From assembly GCA_008477525.1 (NCBI GenBank), contig SPDT01000007.1:124001-188000 (forward strand): DNA of 64,000 nt, in the 5' to 3' direction. The translations under genes and the position numbers were made by a program. The notes under the pieces are model-generated. The model saw only the letters and a list, made by a program, of their open reading frames with translations. It did no database searches and was not told where the DNA came from. Every line of letters starts with the position of its first letter. Positions within the stretch are counted from its first letter, which is position 1. Below are positions 1 through 12,900 of this stretch, in pieces. The DNA comes from Hypomyces perniciosus (Eukaryota; Ascomycota; Sordariomycetes; Hypocreales; Hypocreaceae).

Positions 1-2
1 CT

Positions 3-569
3 TTCTGGGAGGCACCGTTCCCGACAGTACCACCATATAATGAAGACGAGCTTATTGTTGAACCCGCCATCTTTGATGGCAGGCGTAACTCGCACTTCAC
101 CGTCTTTGGTGCCATCATCGATCCATTCACTCCTTTACAAGCATACTCGTCCTTCTTGCCACCTGTGTCACTCTATTTGCCGCCATGGGCTTGGCAGAAA
201 GCCATGAATACTATGACTGCTTTCTTCCACGCGGGACCGTTGACGTTACCAGTCAATGACGTCCCGGATTACGATCCTGATCAGCTTCTGACAACCAAGA
301 ATGCTAGGGACATGCCAAAGCGGGACCTTCAACTGCCTGGGTTGGGACCTGGAGAATGGAGCTGGTTCCAGCCATATGCTGGGCCAGATGCTGCGAACGT
401 GGGAGCTGCAGGGGATGATCCACCTGCTCCAAAGTTCAATCCTTTTGGCATTCAGAAGCGTGGCAATCTGATGAAACCTGGGTTCCAGGATGGTCCATAT
501 GTGGCAATCGAGGGCTTTTTGCAGCTGAGGAATCCGATTATGATGCCAAAGCCACAGCCGGCTAGTTGA
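3..569 (+). CDS. 3' end of an unrecognised protein-coding gene (partial)
   Basis: A reading frame is open from position 3, with no stop back to the window edge, to a TAG at 567-569. It gives the last 188 residues of a protein whose start lies left of the window. The stretch is rich in Pro, aromatic residues and Asp, for example FWEAPFPTVPPYNEDELIVE near its start and NPIMMPKPQPAS at the C-terminus. No membrane segment or catalytic motif is recognisable, and I do not assign a family. Normal base composition with no RIP shows that it lies outside the repeat block that begins about 770 bp downstream. It is probably unrelated to the biosynthetic cluster 33 kb away. Confidence 0.7.
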   Translation, partial: FWEAPFPTVPPYNEDELIVEPAIFDGRRNSHFTVFGAIIDPFTPLQAYSSFLPPVSLYLPPWAWQKAMNTMTAFFHAGPLTLPVNDVPDYDPDQLLTTKNARDMPKRDLQLPGLGPGEWSWFQPYAGPDAANVGAAGDDPPAPKFNPFGIQKRGNLMKPGFQDGPYVAIEGFLQLRNPIMMPKPQPAS

Positions 570-1340
570 TAGCAGGTTTGATGAGACTAGTCATAACCAC
601 AACCCTCATTTTTTCCCCTTTGTCAAATATTAGTCTTTCAAGTTTGGATAGTTTTGTCGCAAGCATTTTCTCATGGTTTCTTGTGACGGCTCCAGAAAAG
701 TTTTTAGGTATCAGTTCAACATCCTGTGATGCGTACCGGATCCGGCTCTCGGTGAAAAATCGGCATCAGAAGTGCTGCTCCGAGTTGAAGCCGAGTATGT
801 ACGTGGACTTGGGTGCCGCAGGCACAACTCCATCAATCAATCGTATTTTATTCGTTCGTACATAGGATCGTTTTGGGAAAGCCTGGATCTGGGTCATTGC
901 CAATGAGCAGCATCTAAATCGTGTTTTGTAATGCAGAGTGGGTGTATCAGCAGCAATCACTCCAACTACTACCATGAGTTTCACACAGTTGAAACAGCGC
1001 ATAACGGATCAAGCATTGTAAAGGAGAGTAAAAGGGACAGAGCAAAGTAAGATATGATGCAGTGATTCCGTGACCATCAATGCATCGATCTGTATGCGCA
1101 TTTGAAAGTGGGCCGCAGAGGGAAGAATTCAGTCCCAGGCCGTCTAGCAGTCAATGTAGATTCAAAAATCTTGCAGTAACCCAATCACTCCACAGTGCAG
1201 CTTTCCACACGGGACAGAAGCTCTTGTCGCTGCTATACCCTGCCACCACTCACAACATCCTATCATAAAAGTAGGTCTCTTTGGAATAGATTGCACGGTA
1301 AACGATTGTCCTGCTCCATGTATAGATAGCCAGCCTCCTC
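570..1340. other. Intergenic, 3' flank of the first gene
   Basis: The composition is ordinary and only short unrelated open frames occur on both strands (62-99 codons, no recognisable protein). It probably holds the 3' UTR of the upstream gene. I see no promoter or RNA gene that I can support. The GC content falls sharply after about 1,340, which marks the edge of the repeat block. Confidence 0.5.
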
Positions 1341-1580
1341 CCTAGCTAAGTTATTAACCTATTATCTATCCGGTCTAAGACTAGCCTTACCATTAACTAC
1401 CTTAAAACATTTCTTACTGTATTTACTTTATTAGTTAAACTTATCTTTATAACAATATATTTCTTCCTATATACTTAATTATTATAGAGGTATATAAAAT
1501 AATATTAAGGAGTATTAAAATTATATATTTTATATAACGAGTTTAATAGATTAATAAAGTTTAATATAGTTATATATAAA

Positions 1581-1611
<31 letters not shown>

Positions 1612-2125
1612 TATAAAAGCAAAAAAGAAAAAGTATTTTAAAAGTTAATATTAATTTTGATAGTATATATATGTTATTTATATAATATATATATACTAAT
1701 ATTTGCTAATATAATATATTTAGTTTATTTATTTTTATATACCCTTTAATTTAGAAAGTTATTTATAATATTTTATTAAATACTATTTTAATTTATTAAT
1801 AATATAATAATTATATATTTATAGTATTAAAGCTTTTTATTTTTAATTAAATATTTTTTATTATGAAAATATATTAATATTTTATTATAACGGAAACGGA
1901 TTCATAAATACTATTATATTATCAAAGTATAATAATAGAAAGTTAATAAATAAAGCTTTTTAAAGAAATAAATAGTTTTTAAATAATTAAAATTAAAGAG
2001 TAATAGTATTAAAATATATAAAAATTGCTACTGGAACAGATAGTCTATATATAGCTGCGAAATTCCCAATAACTTCCCTTAATATTACTCCTTAATATAA
2101 TACTTAATAACAGTATATAATATAG
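1340..2125. other. AT-rich degenerate sequence left of the retrotransposon nest
   Basis: This is almost pure A/T sequence with very few CpA or TpG dinucleotides, and it includes a (ATA/TAA)n microsatellite near 1,585-1,610. It has no resemblance that I can see to the LTR families to its right and no reading frame. It looks like an older RIP-degraded repeat or an AT-rich isochore margin. Its origin cannot be told by eye. Confidence 0.5.
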
Positions 2126-2971
2126 TATTAGGTTAAGTAGGCCGGGGTCTTACTGCCTATAAGCGCTAAGGAGCTGTTATCTGCTTATATAGCAGATATA
2201 AGCTAATATATTATTAAAATAACAAGGTTATACAGGACCTTATTAAGGTGCTGCTTTTAGGAAACTGCACTTAACGCAGTAATAAGGAAACGACTAAGAG
2301 TTTACTAGGTAAACAATAAAATAAATAATTAAATTGTATTTAATTTAATAGCTATAAAGCTATTAAATATCTAATAATGTGCAGCTATTGTAGAAGTGAT
2401 TTTAGAATAACACTTTATCTTTTATAACAGTCCTTTAACCTAATAATAGGTATATAGTAGCAGAATTAGGTTTATAGCTGCATTTTTATTTTCTACAAGA
2501 TTCATTTATATATAAAATTACTTAAATCGACTTATAGCTATATAAACAGGAAACTATTTTAATTAAATTTCTTATAATATTTATTATAAGTATTATATTA
2601 AATTTAAAGTAGGCAGGGAACTTGGTTTTAGTTTAATTATTATTGTTAAAGATAAAGAGAATTGCTAACTTATACCAAAGTTCCTCTAGAACTTAGTCCT
2701 AGTATTAGGCCTAATTCTAGGTCTAGCCAGAATAAGAAGGTTATTTAATTACACTGAAATCCTTACTTTTTAGCCCTCCTTTTTAATATATATATATCGC
2801 GTAAGTAATATATTAGACTATATAGGCGCTTATAGTGCCTATATTCCGCTTTTTCTTTATATTAACTATATATATTTATAGTAAGGCCACTATAGTATAT
2901 TCTCTTTTCTAGAATTAAGCTTTATTTACTTTCTCTCTATACTTTATATAGCTATATTATACTTTATTATA
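2126..2971 (+). repeat. 5' LTR of A1, interrupted by a family C solo LTR
   Basis: The family A LTR (about 265 bp, starting TATTAGGTTAAGTAGGCC here, the RIP-altered form of TGTTGGGTTGAGTAGGCC) is split at 2,211. It resumes at about 2,789 after a 577-bp insertion and ends at 2,971, opposite the CTCCGCCACA end of the younger copies. Other family A LTRs lie at 9,648, 23,740, 27,058 and 30,561. Confidence 0.8.
2212..2788 (+). repeat. Family C solo LTR, RIP-degraded copy
   Basis: This 577-bp block inside the A1 LTR matches the cleaner copy at 27,942-28,520 along its whole length, with G-to-A and C-to-T differences. It starts TATTAAAATAACAAGG (TGTTAAATAACAAGG in the clean copy) and ends CCTCCTTTTTAATA (...TTTTTAACA). 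It is flanked by TATAT on both sides (2,207-2,211 and 2,789-2,793), consistent with a 5-bp target duplication. No internal region remains, so it is a solo LTR. Confidence 0.75.
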
Positions 2972-4602
2972 GTTATAAAACTAGGTAGTAACTATAATAG
3001 TGACTAAAAATTTCTACTTAAATATTATATCTCTTTTATACCCTTTATATTGGCCTTTAAGTTATTAAAGCTATCTTTCATAATAAATAATATAAGGGAT
3101 ATTGATTTTATAAAGCTAGAATTAATAGTCTAGTAAATTTAATAGATTACTGTTTTAATTAATTATATAATTACTGCTAAAGTTTAAAATAGGATTAAGT
3201 TAAATCTCGTTAATTAACTAAATAATAATTTCTTTACTTTTAAATTATATAAAAATAATATTACTTTAATAAATATTTCTATTTACTATAATTGTATATT
3301 TTAAAAGTGTTAGTTTACTATTACTTTATATATTAAATACAAGCAAGCGAAAGCTATAATTTTAAAGTAAATTTAAAAGATAATTAACTTTAGTATTTAT
3401 ACTTTAATTTCAATAAACATTTAAGCTGCAGCTTTAGCTTTTTTTGCTATTAAAGTAGTTTATAAAGATAATTAAGACTTTAATATTAAATTGATTATTT
3501 ATTAAATTAGTAAAAAGCTTAAAGAATAGTTAACCTTTTATACGAATATAATATATAAGAAATATAGATTTTTTATTAATGTATTTTATATTATATAAAG
3601 TGTAGGAATATTAAAGTAAATGTGTAGTATATAAATTAATAGTATATTTATATAAATATAGTAAAGTATAAGCTTTTAAAGGTTATAGAAATAGCTTTTT
3701 AAGTAGCTTTTATTAAAGCTATTAAAGTATACGTTACTTTAAATTTCCCTTTATATTATTTATATTATATAAATAGCTTAATTAAAAGCAGTAAAATAAA
3801 TAAAATCTTTTCTTTTAATTAATTTAGCTACCTTTTTTAAAAAAGTATAAAGAATATAGAAAACTATATTTATAGCTTTTATATAATTATTAATAACTAC
3901 TTAAATAATATTATAGGTAATAATAATATATATTTAAAAGGTTTTATTAATGAAAAATAGTTATATAGACTTAGAAAATCTATTTAGCCTTTACAGGACT
4001 ATAATAAAATATATACTATATTTATTAAAAGGCTTAATAAAACAGGGAAATATACCTTTACCTTTGTATATATTATAGAAATTAATATATACGTTTAAGA
4101 AAATAAATAGTATATTACCTATAAAAGGTTTAGTAAAAAGGGTATTACCTTTACTGCTTTAATATAAGAAGGAAAATCTTTAATTATTATAGCTGCTTTA
4201 ATGTCTTTGAACTTAATTAATAAAGAAAATACAAGCTTTATAATATATTTCATAAATATATTAATATATACTAATATATAGGAAATACTTTACTGCCTCT
4301 ATTAAAGTACTTTATTGAATATATATAATATTGTTTATTTTATAAAAAGCAGGAATTACTTTATCTTTAACTTATTGATTTTAAATATAAAAAGAAATTA
4401 TATTAAAATAAAAGGAGTGAAATAGTTAACAATTAAAAAAGGCATTATTTATGAAAAGATACTTTTTATAAGTTATATTAAAAGATAATATACTTTATTA
4501 AGTTTATAGATACAGTTATAGTTAAAGGGTTTTATATTACTATTATATTTATATTAAAGCTTTAGGAAATAGGAATTTAATTAATAAAGTATGATAATAT
4601 AC

Positions 4603-4764
4603 TGGTATAGCACTAAACCTGCCCTTTAATAACTTATTAGCATTATATACTTCCTTATATAATAACTTAGCCCTATACTTTTAAACTATATTTTTATAGC
4701 TTTTTGCTTTATTTAAAGCACAATAAAAATATTACTTTAACCTACTGTTCTATATACTATAATA
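4603..4764 (+). repeat. Left (5') LTR of element D
   Basis: A 162-bp repeat that matches 8,169-8,330 at equal length. The shared core includes GCCCTTTAATAA and TATTTTTATAGCTTTTTGCT. Confidence 0.75.
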
Positions 4765-7700
4765 GTTCATACCTTCCTATAATAACTGCACTATTACCTT
4801 TAGCCTTTAACTGTACGTAAAAAGATTATTAAGGTTATTAATTTTAATAATACCTATAGCTAATAACTATTAATATTTATATTAATATAACTTAATATAA
4901 CTCTTTAAGTTAAATATATTGATATTTCATAAACCTATAGCAGTAACGCTATATAAATAATTTAACCTAATAAATATTTGAATATCTGCTATAATAATAT
5001 TTATTTAATTTTATAAAGACGTATTGATTTAATATATAAAATTAACCTAAGTAAATTTAATAAGAAATATATAAAAGTAGGAATATAAAGTATATTAACT
5101 ATTAAAGCTTAATAAAAACACTTTTATAAATATATTATAAAAATAAAGCAGCTTTATAGTAGTATAAGTATTATTCTGTATAGCTTTTTATAATTTCTTT
5201 ATATACTACTATAATAAAAAGTACCTTTAAAGGATATTAAAGTTTAATATTAATAAATGTATAAAAGTAAAGCTAAAATTAATAGCAAATAATATTTAAA
5301 AGAAACTTATTAATTAACTATAAAATAGACTTATTAGCTTTTTTTATAATTAATAAATAAACTTCCCTTTAAAAAATTATAAAACTATAAAATTAAACTT
5401 TTATTAAAAAAAAACTATTATATTAAAAAAACTATTTAATATTATTAAATACGTTTTAAATTATAAGAAAATAGCTAAATAAAAACTTAATTAAAGGATT
5501 TATTAAAGAATTTAAAGTAAAATATACTGCCCCTTTACTTTTTACTATAAAATTTAAAAAAAGTATTAATATTCATTAAAACTATTAAAGCTTTAATAAT
5601 ATTACTATAAAGAATTATTATTTATTAATATTAATTTAAGAAATATTAAATATTTGATATAATATCAGATTTTATATTAAACTTAATATAATAACTGCTT
5701 TTAATAAACTTAAAATTATAAAGGGATAAAAATAAAAAATAGTATTTATAACTTAATTTAAGTTATTTAAAACCTTTATTATACCTTTTAATCTTTATAA
5801 TACTTTAGCCTTTTTAATATTATATTAACTATACTTTATAGAATTTACTTAATACAATTTATATAGTTTACTTTAATAATATTTTAATTTATTTAATTAT
5901 ATAAAAAAGATATTAATAATATATATAAAAAGTTATAAATAAATTAATTAATATTAGTTTTTAAATTAATATTGAAAAATATAAATTGAAAATAATACAA
6001 TTAAAGTATTTTAATTTAATTATTATAAGTAATAATATTAAAATAAACTTTAAGAAAATAGCTGTAATTATAAATTAAAAAAGACCTTTAAACCTCTATA
6101 AAATTTAATACTTTTTAAACCTTATAAATTTTTATTGCTAGTTTATTAAAGACTTTTTTAATATCTATAAACCTTTAATAGGCTTTTAAAAAAGGATATA
6201 TAATAAAATTAAATAAAATTTTATATTACTACATTTAACTATTTTAAAACCTAATTTATAACTGCTTTAATCTTTACCCTTTTTAACTCTAATAAAAGAA
6301 TAATCTTAAAAATAAATACCTTAAATTAAATATTTAATAATATCTGTTTTTAATATCATAAAGATAATATTTTATAATTAATAGTTTACTTTTTATTAAA
6401 GTATTTACTTATTAAATGCAATTATAGAATTTATAATAAAAAACTATTAATTATTATTAAATTATTAAAAAAATAATTAATAAAGCCTATAAAATATTAA
6501 ATATAATATATATTATAATATAGGCGCTTTAAAACTTAGTTATTTAATAATAGCTTCAAGGTATTTAAAGTAATTTAAAGGCAGTAATATAAAACTTTCA
6601 AAGTTATAGTAATTAAATATATTATTAAAAATAACTATTTTTCCTTTTAATAACTAAAGAAAAAATATAAATTATATATTAAATATACTTTTTTAAGTTA
6701 AAGGGATATTTAAAATAAATAAAAATATTAAACCTTTTTAACTATATATATTACTAGCTGTAAATATTAGTTAATATTAATACTTTTATTAAAAGTTATA
6801 ACCTATACTTGTAAATAAAGTTAAATAAATTTACTTTTTTAAGATTCCTAAAACTATTATTAATATTATTTTAAGCTTAAAATAATATTTTGATAAATTA
6901 TATTATACTATTATTTAATTATAGCTAATATAGTTTAATTTATAAAAATGTTTTTCTAATAATATATTATTTAATAAAAATATATTATTTTATTGCTATT
7001 TATATATTTAATATTAAAAGATTTACTAATACTTTTATTTGATATATTTATATTTTATATAAAGCTTTAAAAATAATTATATTAAATTAAGGTGTTTAAT
7101 TTATATTGAAATTCTAAATGTAGTTATTTTAATTATTTAAAACTAACTTTAAATATTTGTAGCCTATTATTTAAAAATTAATAATTAAATTAAATAGTTA
7201 AATATAAAGGTAAAGTAGTATTTTAAGTAGTTTATAAGTTTTTATTAAAATAATTAAATAAATTCATTACTATTTATAATATTTATTTAAAATACTTAAA
7301 TCTTTAAAATAATAAAAACTTTACCTTTTTTTATAAATTATAGTCTTTATTTATATTTAAAAGTTAAGCCTTTAAACCTTTACCTATTAAGCCTGTTTAT
7401 TACTTACAAGAAACGTTTTTTAAAGTAAATATTATAGCTAAATAATTTTAATAAATATGAAATTAATTAAAAGCCTTTATAGTATAATTAATTGCTTAAT
7501 ATAACGGTATAGTTAATATATTCAAAAAGGATTTATATTAATTTACAGTTAATAAAAAGGTATAACTAAAGATTAAATACTTTAAAATAAATTATTTAAT
7601 AAAAAAAAGAAATAATAAATAAATAAGCCTATATAAAATCTTTCATATATACCTTTAAGTTTACTGACGTAAACTCTTTAACTATATCTGCATTTTCTTT

Positions 7701-8153
7701 ATATTTAATAACTCTCTTTTTAAATTATTAGCAGTTAATAAAGCAGGCTGATAAATATACCTATTCAAGTAAAATACTATTAATAAATATAAAAATAAAA
7801 ATATATAAAGATAAATCTGTAAAAGAAATAATAAAATAAATAAAGTAATAAAAAAATAAATATTTAATAAAATCTTTAACTGCTATAATAAAGATAGCCT
7901 ATATTATTATATAGCCTAAAATATTATATATTAAGCTAATAACCTATAAAAGACTTAAAAGGGTAAAATACTGCCTTTTTAGAATATTATATAAAAACCC
8001 TAATAAGCTTAGCCTGCCTATTTAAATTAAGAAAAGAAAAACAATTAATTAGCAAGACCTATAATATAATAGCCGCTTATAATGGAATTAAAATCATAAA
8101 AGGATTAGAATGTATATAGTTTTAGAATAGCTATTTAAAGGCAAATAAAGTTT
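4765..8153 (+). pseudogene. Degenerate gypsy pol of element D
   Basis: No open frame of useful length remains. The only confidently recognised piece is the reverse transcriptase active-site box at 5,869-5,892 (Y-F-N-N-I-L-I-Y, from Y-F-D-D-I-L-I-Y). Stops are mostly TAA and TAG, as expected when CpA becomes TpA on either strand. It cannot encode an active polymerase. Confidence 0.6.
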
Positions 8154-8168
8154 AAAAGGGGGGGGTGC

Positions 8169-8330
8169 TGTTATAGCATTAAATCTGCCCTTTAATAATT
8201 TATTAATATTATATATATCCTTATATAATAACTTAGCCTGATACCTTTAAATTATATTTTTATAGCTTTTTGCTTTATTTAAGGCATAATAAAAATATTA
8301 CCTTAACCCACTATTCTATATACTGTAATA
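8169..8330 (+). repeat. Right (3') LTR of element D
   Basis: The partner of 4,603-4,764. The polypurine tract AAAAGGGGGGGG (8,154-8,165) lies three bases upstream, which fixes the orientation. Confidence 0.75.
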
Positions 8331-9647
8331 TAAATATTAAAACTATTGTTAAAGTTTATTAAAATCTTTAAAACTATTTTTAAGCTTATAATAAAGATAA
8401 CCAGCGTTTAATATTTAAAGAAAGATATATTATATAGTTATATATATACCTTTTATTAAATACGAAATAAAAGTTTATTTTTAATCGTTGTCTTTATTTT
8501 ATAGATATAATAAAGGTATAATATAATATTTTTATATACTTTTTAAGTAAAATCATAAAAAAGCTATATTTATAATTAAAAGTTTATTATACTTTTAAAT
8601 TTACGTTAATAGAAAAAAGGAGTTATTTTAAAGTTTACCTTTTCTTATATATATAAACTAAATAATACTTTTAATAAAGAAATTAAGAAATTCTAAATAA
8701 ATTGATTAAAATATTAAAAGCCATAGGCCTTTTAATTAATTTATATAATTAAAATTATAAAACCTATAGTATATATTATTAAAATAAATCCTATATATAG
8801 TTTTAATATAATCTTATCTATTAATAAATTAATGTAATAATTCTATAATTTTATATTTATTTTAATATAAAAGCCTTTATAAACTTATAGTTAAATGAAA
8901 GTAAGCGTTATATATATAACTACTGTGTTTATATATTTAATAAAAAGCATAAAGCTAGCTTGAAAAAACAGCATTTAAAACTAAAATCAACAGACTAATA
9001 AAATATTTCATTAGCTATATTATAAATAATATATATTATATTTAAGTACTTTATTTAATAAAAGTAATTATTATAAAAAGTATACAATTTAATATAACTG
9101 GCTTTTTAATAGTAAAAAAGAGATTGTAAATAGATTATTTATAGTTAAATTAAATAGATTATTAAATAAAGCTATAGAAAATAAACTAAAATTTAAACTT
9201 CTTTTAATATATATTTTTATCATAAAAAATAGTTTTATAAATAATATAAACAAAATACTTTTAAAAGTAATAAAAGTATAAAGTATCAAAAATAGTTTAA
9301 AAAATACTTTAAGTAAACTATTAATATACTTAAAAGAATCGTTTAGCCTTCAAATACTAAATGTTACTTTAAAATAATTAACCTATATAAATAAAAGTAA
9401 TATATTAATAAAGGTTTTAAATAATATTTTTAGAAATAATTTACCTTTTATAGAAAAAGGGATAAAATAAAAAAATAAGTTTATATATTGAAAGTATATA
9501 ATTTACGAAAAAGAGTTTATATATTAAAGCTAAACGTAAATTAATATAAAAGGGATTTATTTACTTTTATAAATAAAAAGTATAGCTTTTTATAAATTAT
9601 TTATTTATTAAACAGATTTAATAGAACTATTAAAAGATTAAAAAAAG

Positions 9648-9913
9648 TATTGGGTTAAGTAGGCCGGGGCCTTACTGCTTATTAGCGCTAGAGAGATTTT
9701 ATCTACTATGTAAGCAGATATACGCTAACATATATATCGCATAAGCGATGTGTCAGACTATGCAGGCGCTTATAAAGCGCCTGCATATAGCTTCTTCTTT
9801 ATATTAGCTATATATATATATAGTGAGGCCACTATAGTATATTCTCTTTTATAGAATTAAGCTTTATTTACTATCTGTCTATACTTTATATAGCTGTACC
9901 GCGCTCTGCTATA
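9648..9913 (+). repeat. 5' LTR of A2
   Basis: 266 bp, starting TATTGGGTTAAGTAGGCCGG and ending GCTCTGCTATA. It aligns over its full length with the LTRs at 23,740, 27,058 and 30,561, and it keeps the three consecutive inverted repeats described under findings. Confidence 0.85.
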
Positions 9914-9930
9914 ATTATAAGCCCAGGTAA
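9914..9930 (+). other. Primer-binding-like site of A2 (half-tRNA initiator Met type)
   Basis: Directly after the 5' LTR the sequence reads ATTATAAGCCCAGG. With one G-to-A RIP change this matches TTATGAGCCC, the complement of the anticodon stem-loop of initiator tRNA-Met (GGGCUCAUAA). Priming from a cleaved initiator tRNA is known for Drosophila copia and yeast Ty5, and it agrees with the copia-type RT motif. The tRNA identity is inferred from this short match only. Confidence 0.55.
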
Positions 9931-12900
9931 TAACTATTAAAGTTACTAGAAACTTCTACTTTAATATTATATCTCTCTTTATACCCTTTACCTTTACCTT
10001 TAAGCTGCTAAAGCTATCTTTTATAATAAATAGTATAAAGGATATTGCTTTTATAAAGCTGGAATTAATAGTTTAGTAAATTAAATAGATTATTATTTTA
10101 ATTAACTATATAAATACTATTAAAGTCTAGAATAGGATTAATTTTAATTTCTTTAATTAGCTAAACAATTATTTTTTTACTATTAGGCTACTTGCTTTAA
10201 TAAAAGTAAAAAAGTATATAGTATAAAAGTTTAGTTTTAATGCCTCTGCAGTAAATATTTTTATTTGCTATAATAGTATACTTTCAAAGTATTAGTTTAA
10301 TATTACTTTAAATAAAAAGAAAAGGAAGGCTAGCGATATAATTTTAAATTAAATTTAAAAGATAGTTAACTTTAGTATTTATACTTTAGTCTTAATATAC
10401 TTTAAAGCTGCGGCTTTAACTTTTACTGCTATTAAAGTAGCCTATAATAATAATAAAGACATTAATGCTAAGTTTACTATTTATTAAATTATTAAAAAGC
10501 TTAAAGATTAACTAGCTTTTTATAAAGATATAATATATAAGGAAATATGTTTATTCTATTAATATATACTATATAAAATAAAGTGCAGGAATATTAGGCT
10601 AAAAGTATAGAATACTTATTAAATATATATATATATAAGTGCAGTAAAATATAAGCTTTTAAAGGTTATAAGAATAGCGTTTTAAATAGCTTTCGTTAAA
10701 GCTATTAAAGTATACTTTACTTTAAGCTTTACTATTTACTATATATACTATATAAACAGTTTAATTAAAAGCAGTAAAATAAATAAAATCTTCTCTTTTA
10801 ATTAATATAAATAGCTTTTTTTAAGTACTTTAAAGAATATAGAGAACTATATTTATAGCTTTTATATAATATTTAATAACTGCTTTAATAATATATTAGG
10901 CAGTAGTAATATATACTTAAAGCCTTTTATTAGTAAAGAGTGCCTTTATAGATTTAAAAGGTATACTTAGCCTTTAAACGATTATAGTAAGGTATATATT
11001 GCGCTTATTAAAAGGCTTAATAAGAAAGGGAAATATACTTTTATACCTAAATAGGCTATAAAAATTCGCGTGCGCCTGTAAGAAAATAAATAGTAGGCTA
11101 CCTGTAAGAAGTTTAATAAAAGGGGTATTAACTTTACTGCCTTAGTATAGGGAGGAATAGCTTTAACTGTTATAGCTGCTTTAATCTCTTTAGGCCTAAT
11201 TAATAAGGAAAATGCAAGCTTTACAGTATATTTAATAAGTGTATTAATATATATTAATATATCAAATACACTTGACTGCCTTTTTTAAAGTACCCTTTTT
11301 AATATATATAGTGCTATTTATTTTATAAATAGCAAGAATTACTTTATTTTAGGCTCTTTTATTTTAAATATAGAAAAGGATTATATTAAAGTAAAAGGAG
11401 CTAGCTATTTAATAATTAAAAGATGTTATTATTTAATAAAGGATATTTTCTATAATCTATATTAAAAAATAGCGCGCTTTATTATGCTTCTAAATATAGC
11501 TGTAATTAAAGGATTTTATATTAATATTATATTTTTATTAAAGTTTTAAAAAGTAAAGATTTAGCTAATAGGGTATAACAATATACTTTACACTAGTATA
11601 GCTAAATTAAATACTATTATAAGGAAAGTAAAGTATAGGTATAATCTTTTGTGTCTTCAATATAAGCCTTTATCGCTTTATCTTGCCCTTATCTTTTAAC
11701 ATACTATATTAAGTAATTTAATAGCTTTTTTTATTTTTTTTAATGCGGATGATAGTATTTATATAGTATTAAAAAGCAGAAGAAGATTAATATATAACCT
11801 ATTAATACTATAATATAACTTAGAATAGCTTTAGTATTTACAATTAAAACATTTAAGCCTAGAAGCGCTTAAAGCGCTTGTCAAGAATACAAGGGATATA
11901 TATATTAAAGGAACTATGTAGATAGAATATAAAGCTTATACTTTTATATACGTGAAATAGGTTATTTTTTGCAGATTATTTAATAAATAAACATTAAAAC
12001 TATTCTTTAAAGTGCACTAGGATCTTTAAAACTATTTTAGGGGCTATAATAAAGATAACTGGCTTTTAATACTTAAAGAAGAATATATTATATAGTTATA
12101 TATATACCCTTTATTACATAAAAAATAAAAAACTGTTTTTAGTACTATTTATAACTTTATAAGTATAGTAAAAATATAATATAATATCTCTATATACTTT
12201 TTTAGGCAAGATAATCAGAAAGCTATAATTGCAGTTAAAAGTTTATTATGCTTCTAGATCTAGGCTATTATAAATATTTTAGAGTTTGCCCTTTCTTATA
12301 TATATAAGCTAAATGGCGCTTTAAAAGAAGCAGGTTAAAAAGTAATAATTAAATCGATTAAAATACTAAAAGCTACAGGACTCTTAACTAAAAGTATAAA
12401 AGCTGCAGCGTATATTATTAATATAAGTCTTATATGCAGCTTTAATATAATATTATTTATTAATAAATTAAAGTAATAGTTCCGCGACTTTATACCCCTT
12501 GTAATAAAAGAGCTTTCTATAAACCTATAGCTAGATTAAAGCAGGCTTTATATATATAGCTACTGCGCCTATATATTTAATAGAAACTATAAAGCTAGCC
12601 AGAAAAAGAAAGAATTTAAAACTAAGCCTAGGGGGCTAATTAAATATTTGATTAGCTATACTGTAAATAATATGTATTACATTTAGTTACCCTGCTTAGT
12701 AAAGGTAATTATTATAAAGAATATATAGTTTAATAAAATTAGCTTTTTTAATAATAATAAAGAGATTGCGGATAAGCTGTTTATAGCTAAATTGAATAAG
12801 CGATTTAATAAAGTTAAAAAAAAGCCGGAATTTAAACTTTTCTTTATATATATTCCTGCAATAAAGAATACTTTTATAGGTAATATAGAAAAAGAGAGTA

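Larger units (their letters stand above)
4603..8330 (+). mobile_element. Ty3/gypsy-like retrotransposon D, short and degenerate, nested in A1
   Basis: Two near-identical 162-bp direct repeats bound it: 4,603-4,764 (TGGTATAGCACTAAACC) and 8,169-8,330 (TGTTATAGCATTAAATC). A purine tract ending in eight G residues (8,154-8,165) lies directly before the right repeat, so the element reads on the + strand. At 5,869-5,892 the + strand encodes YFNNILIY, the RIP-converted form (Asp to Asn) of the gypsy reverse transcriptase motif Y-x-DDILIY. At 3.7 kb it is short for an autonomous gypsy element, so internal loss is likely. The flanks (TATAC / TAAAT) do not match as a duplication, and about 380 bp of A1 is missing at the junction. 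Confidence 0.75.

Noticed and set aside
9089..9289. 66-codon hydrophobic frame in the AT-rich block
   Set aside because: Composed of Phe/Leu/Ile/Asn as expected from random AT-rich DNA; it lies inside degenerate copia sequence.
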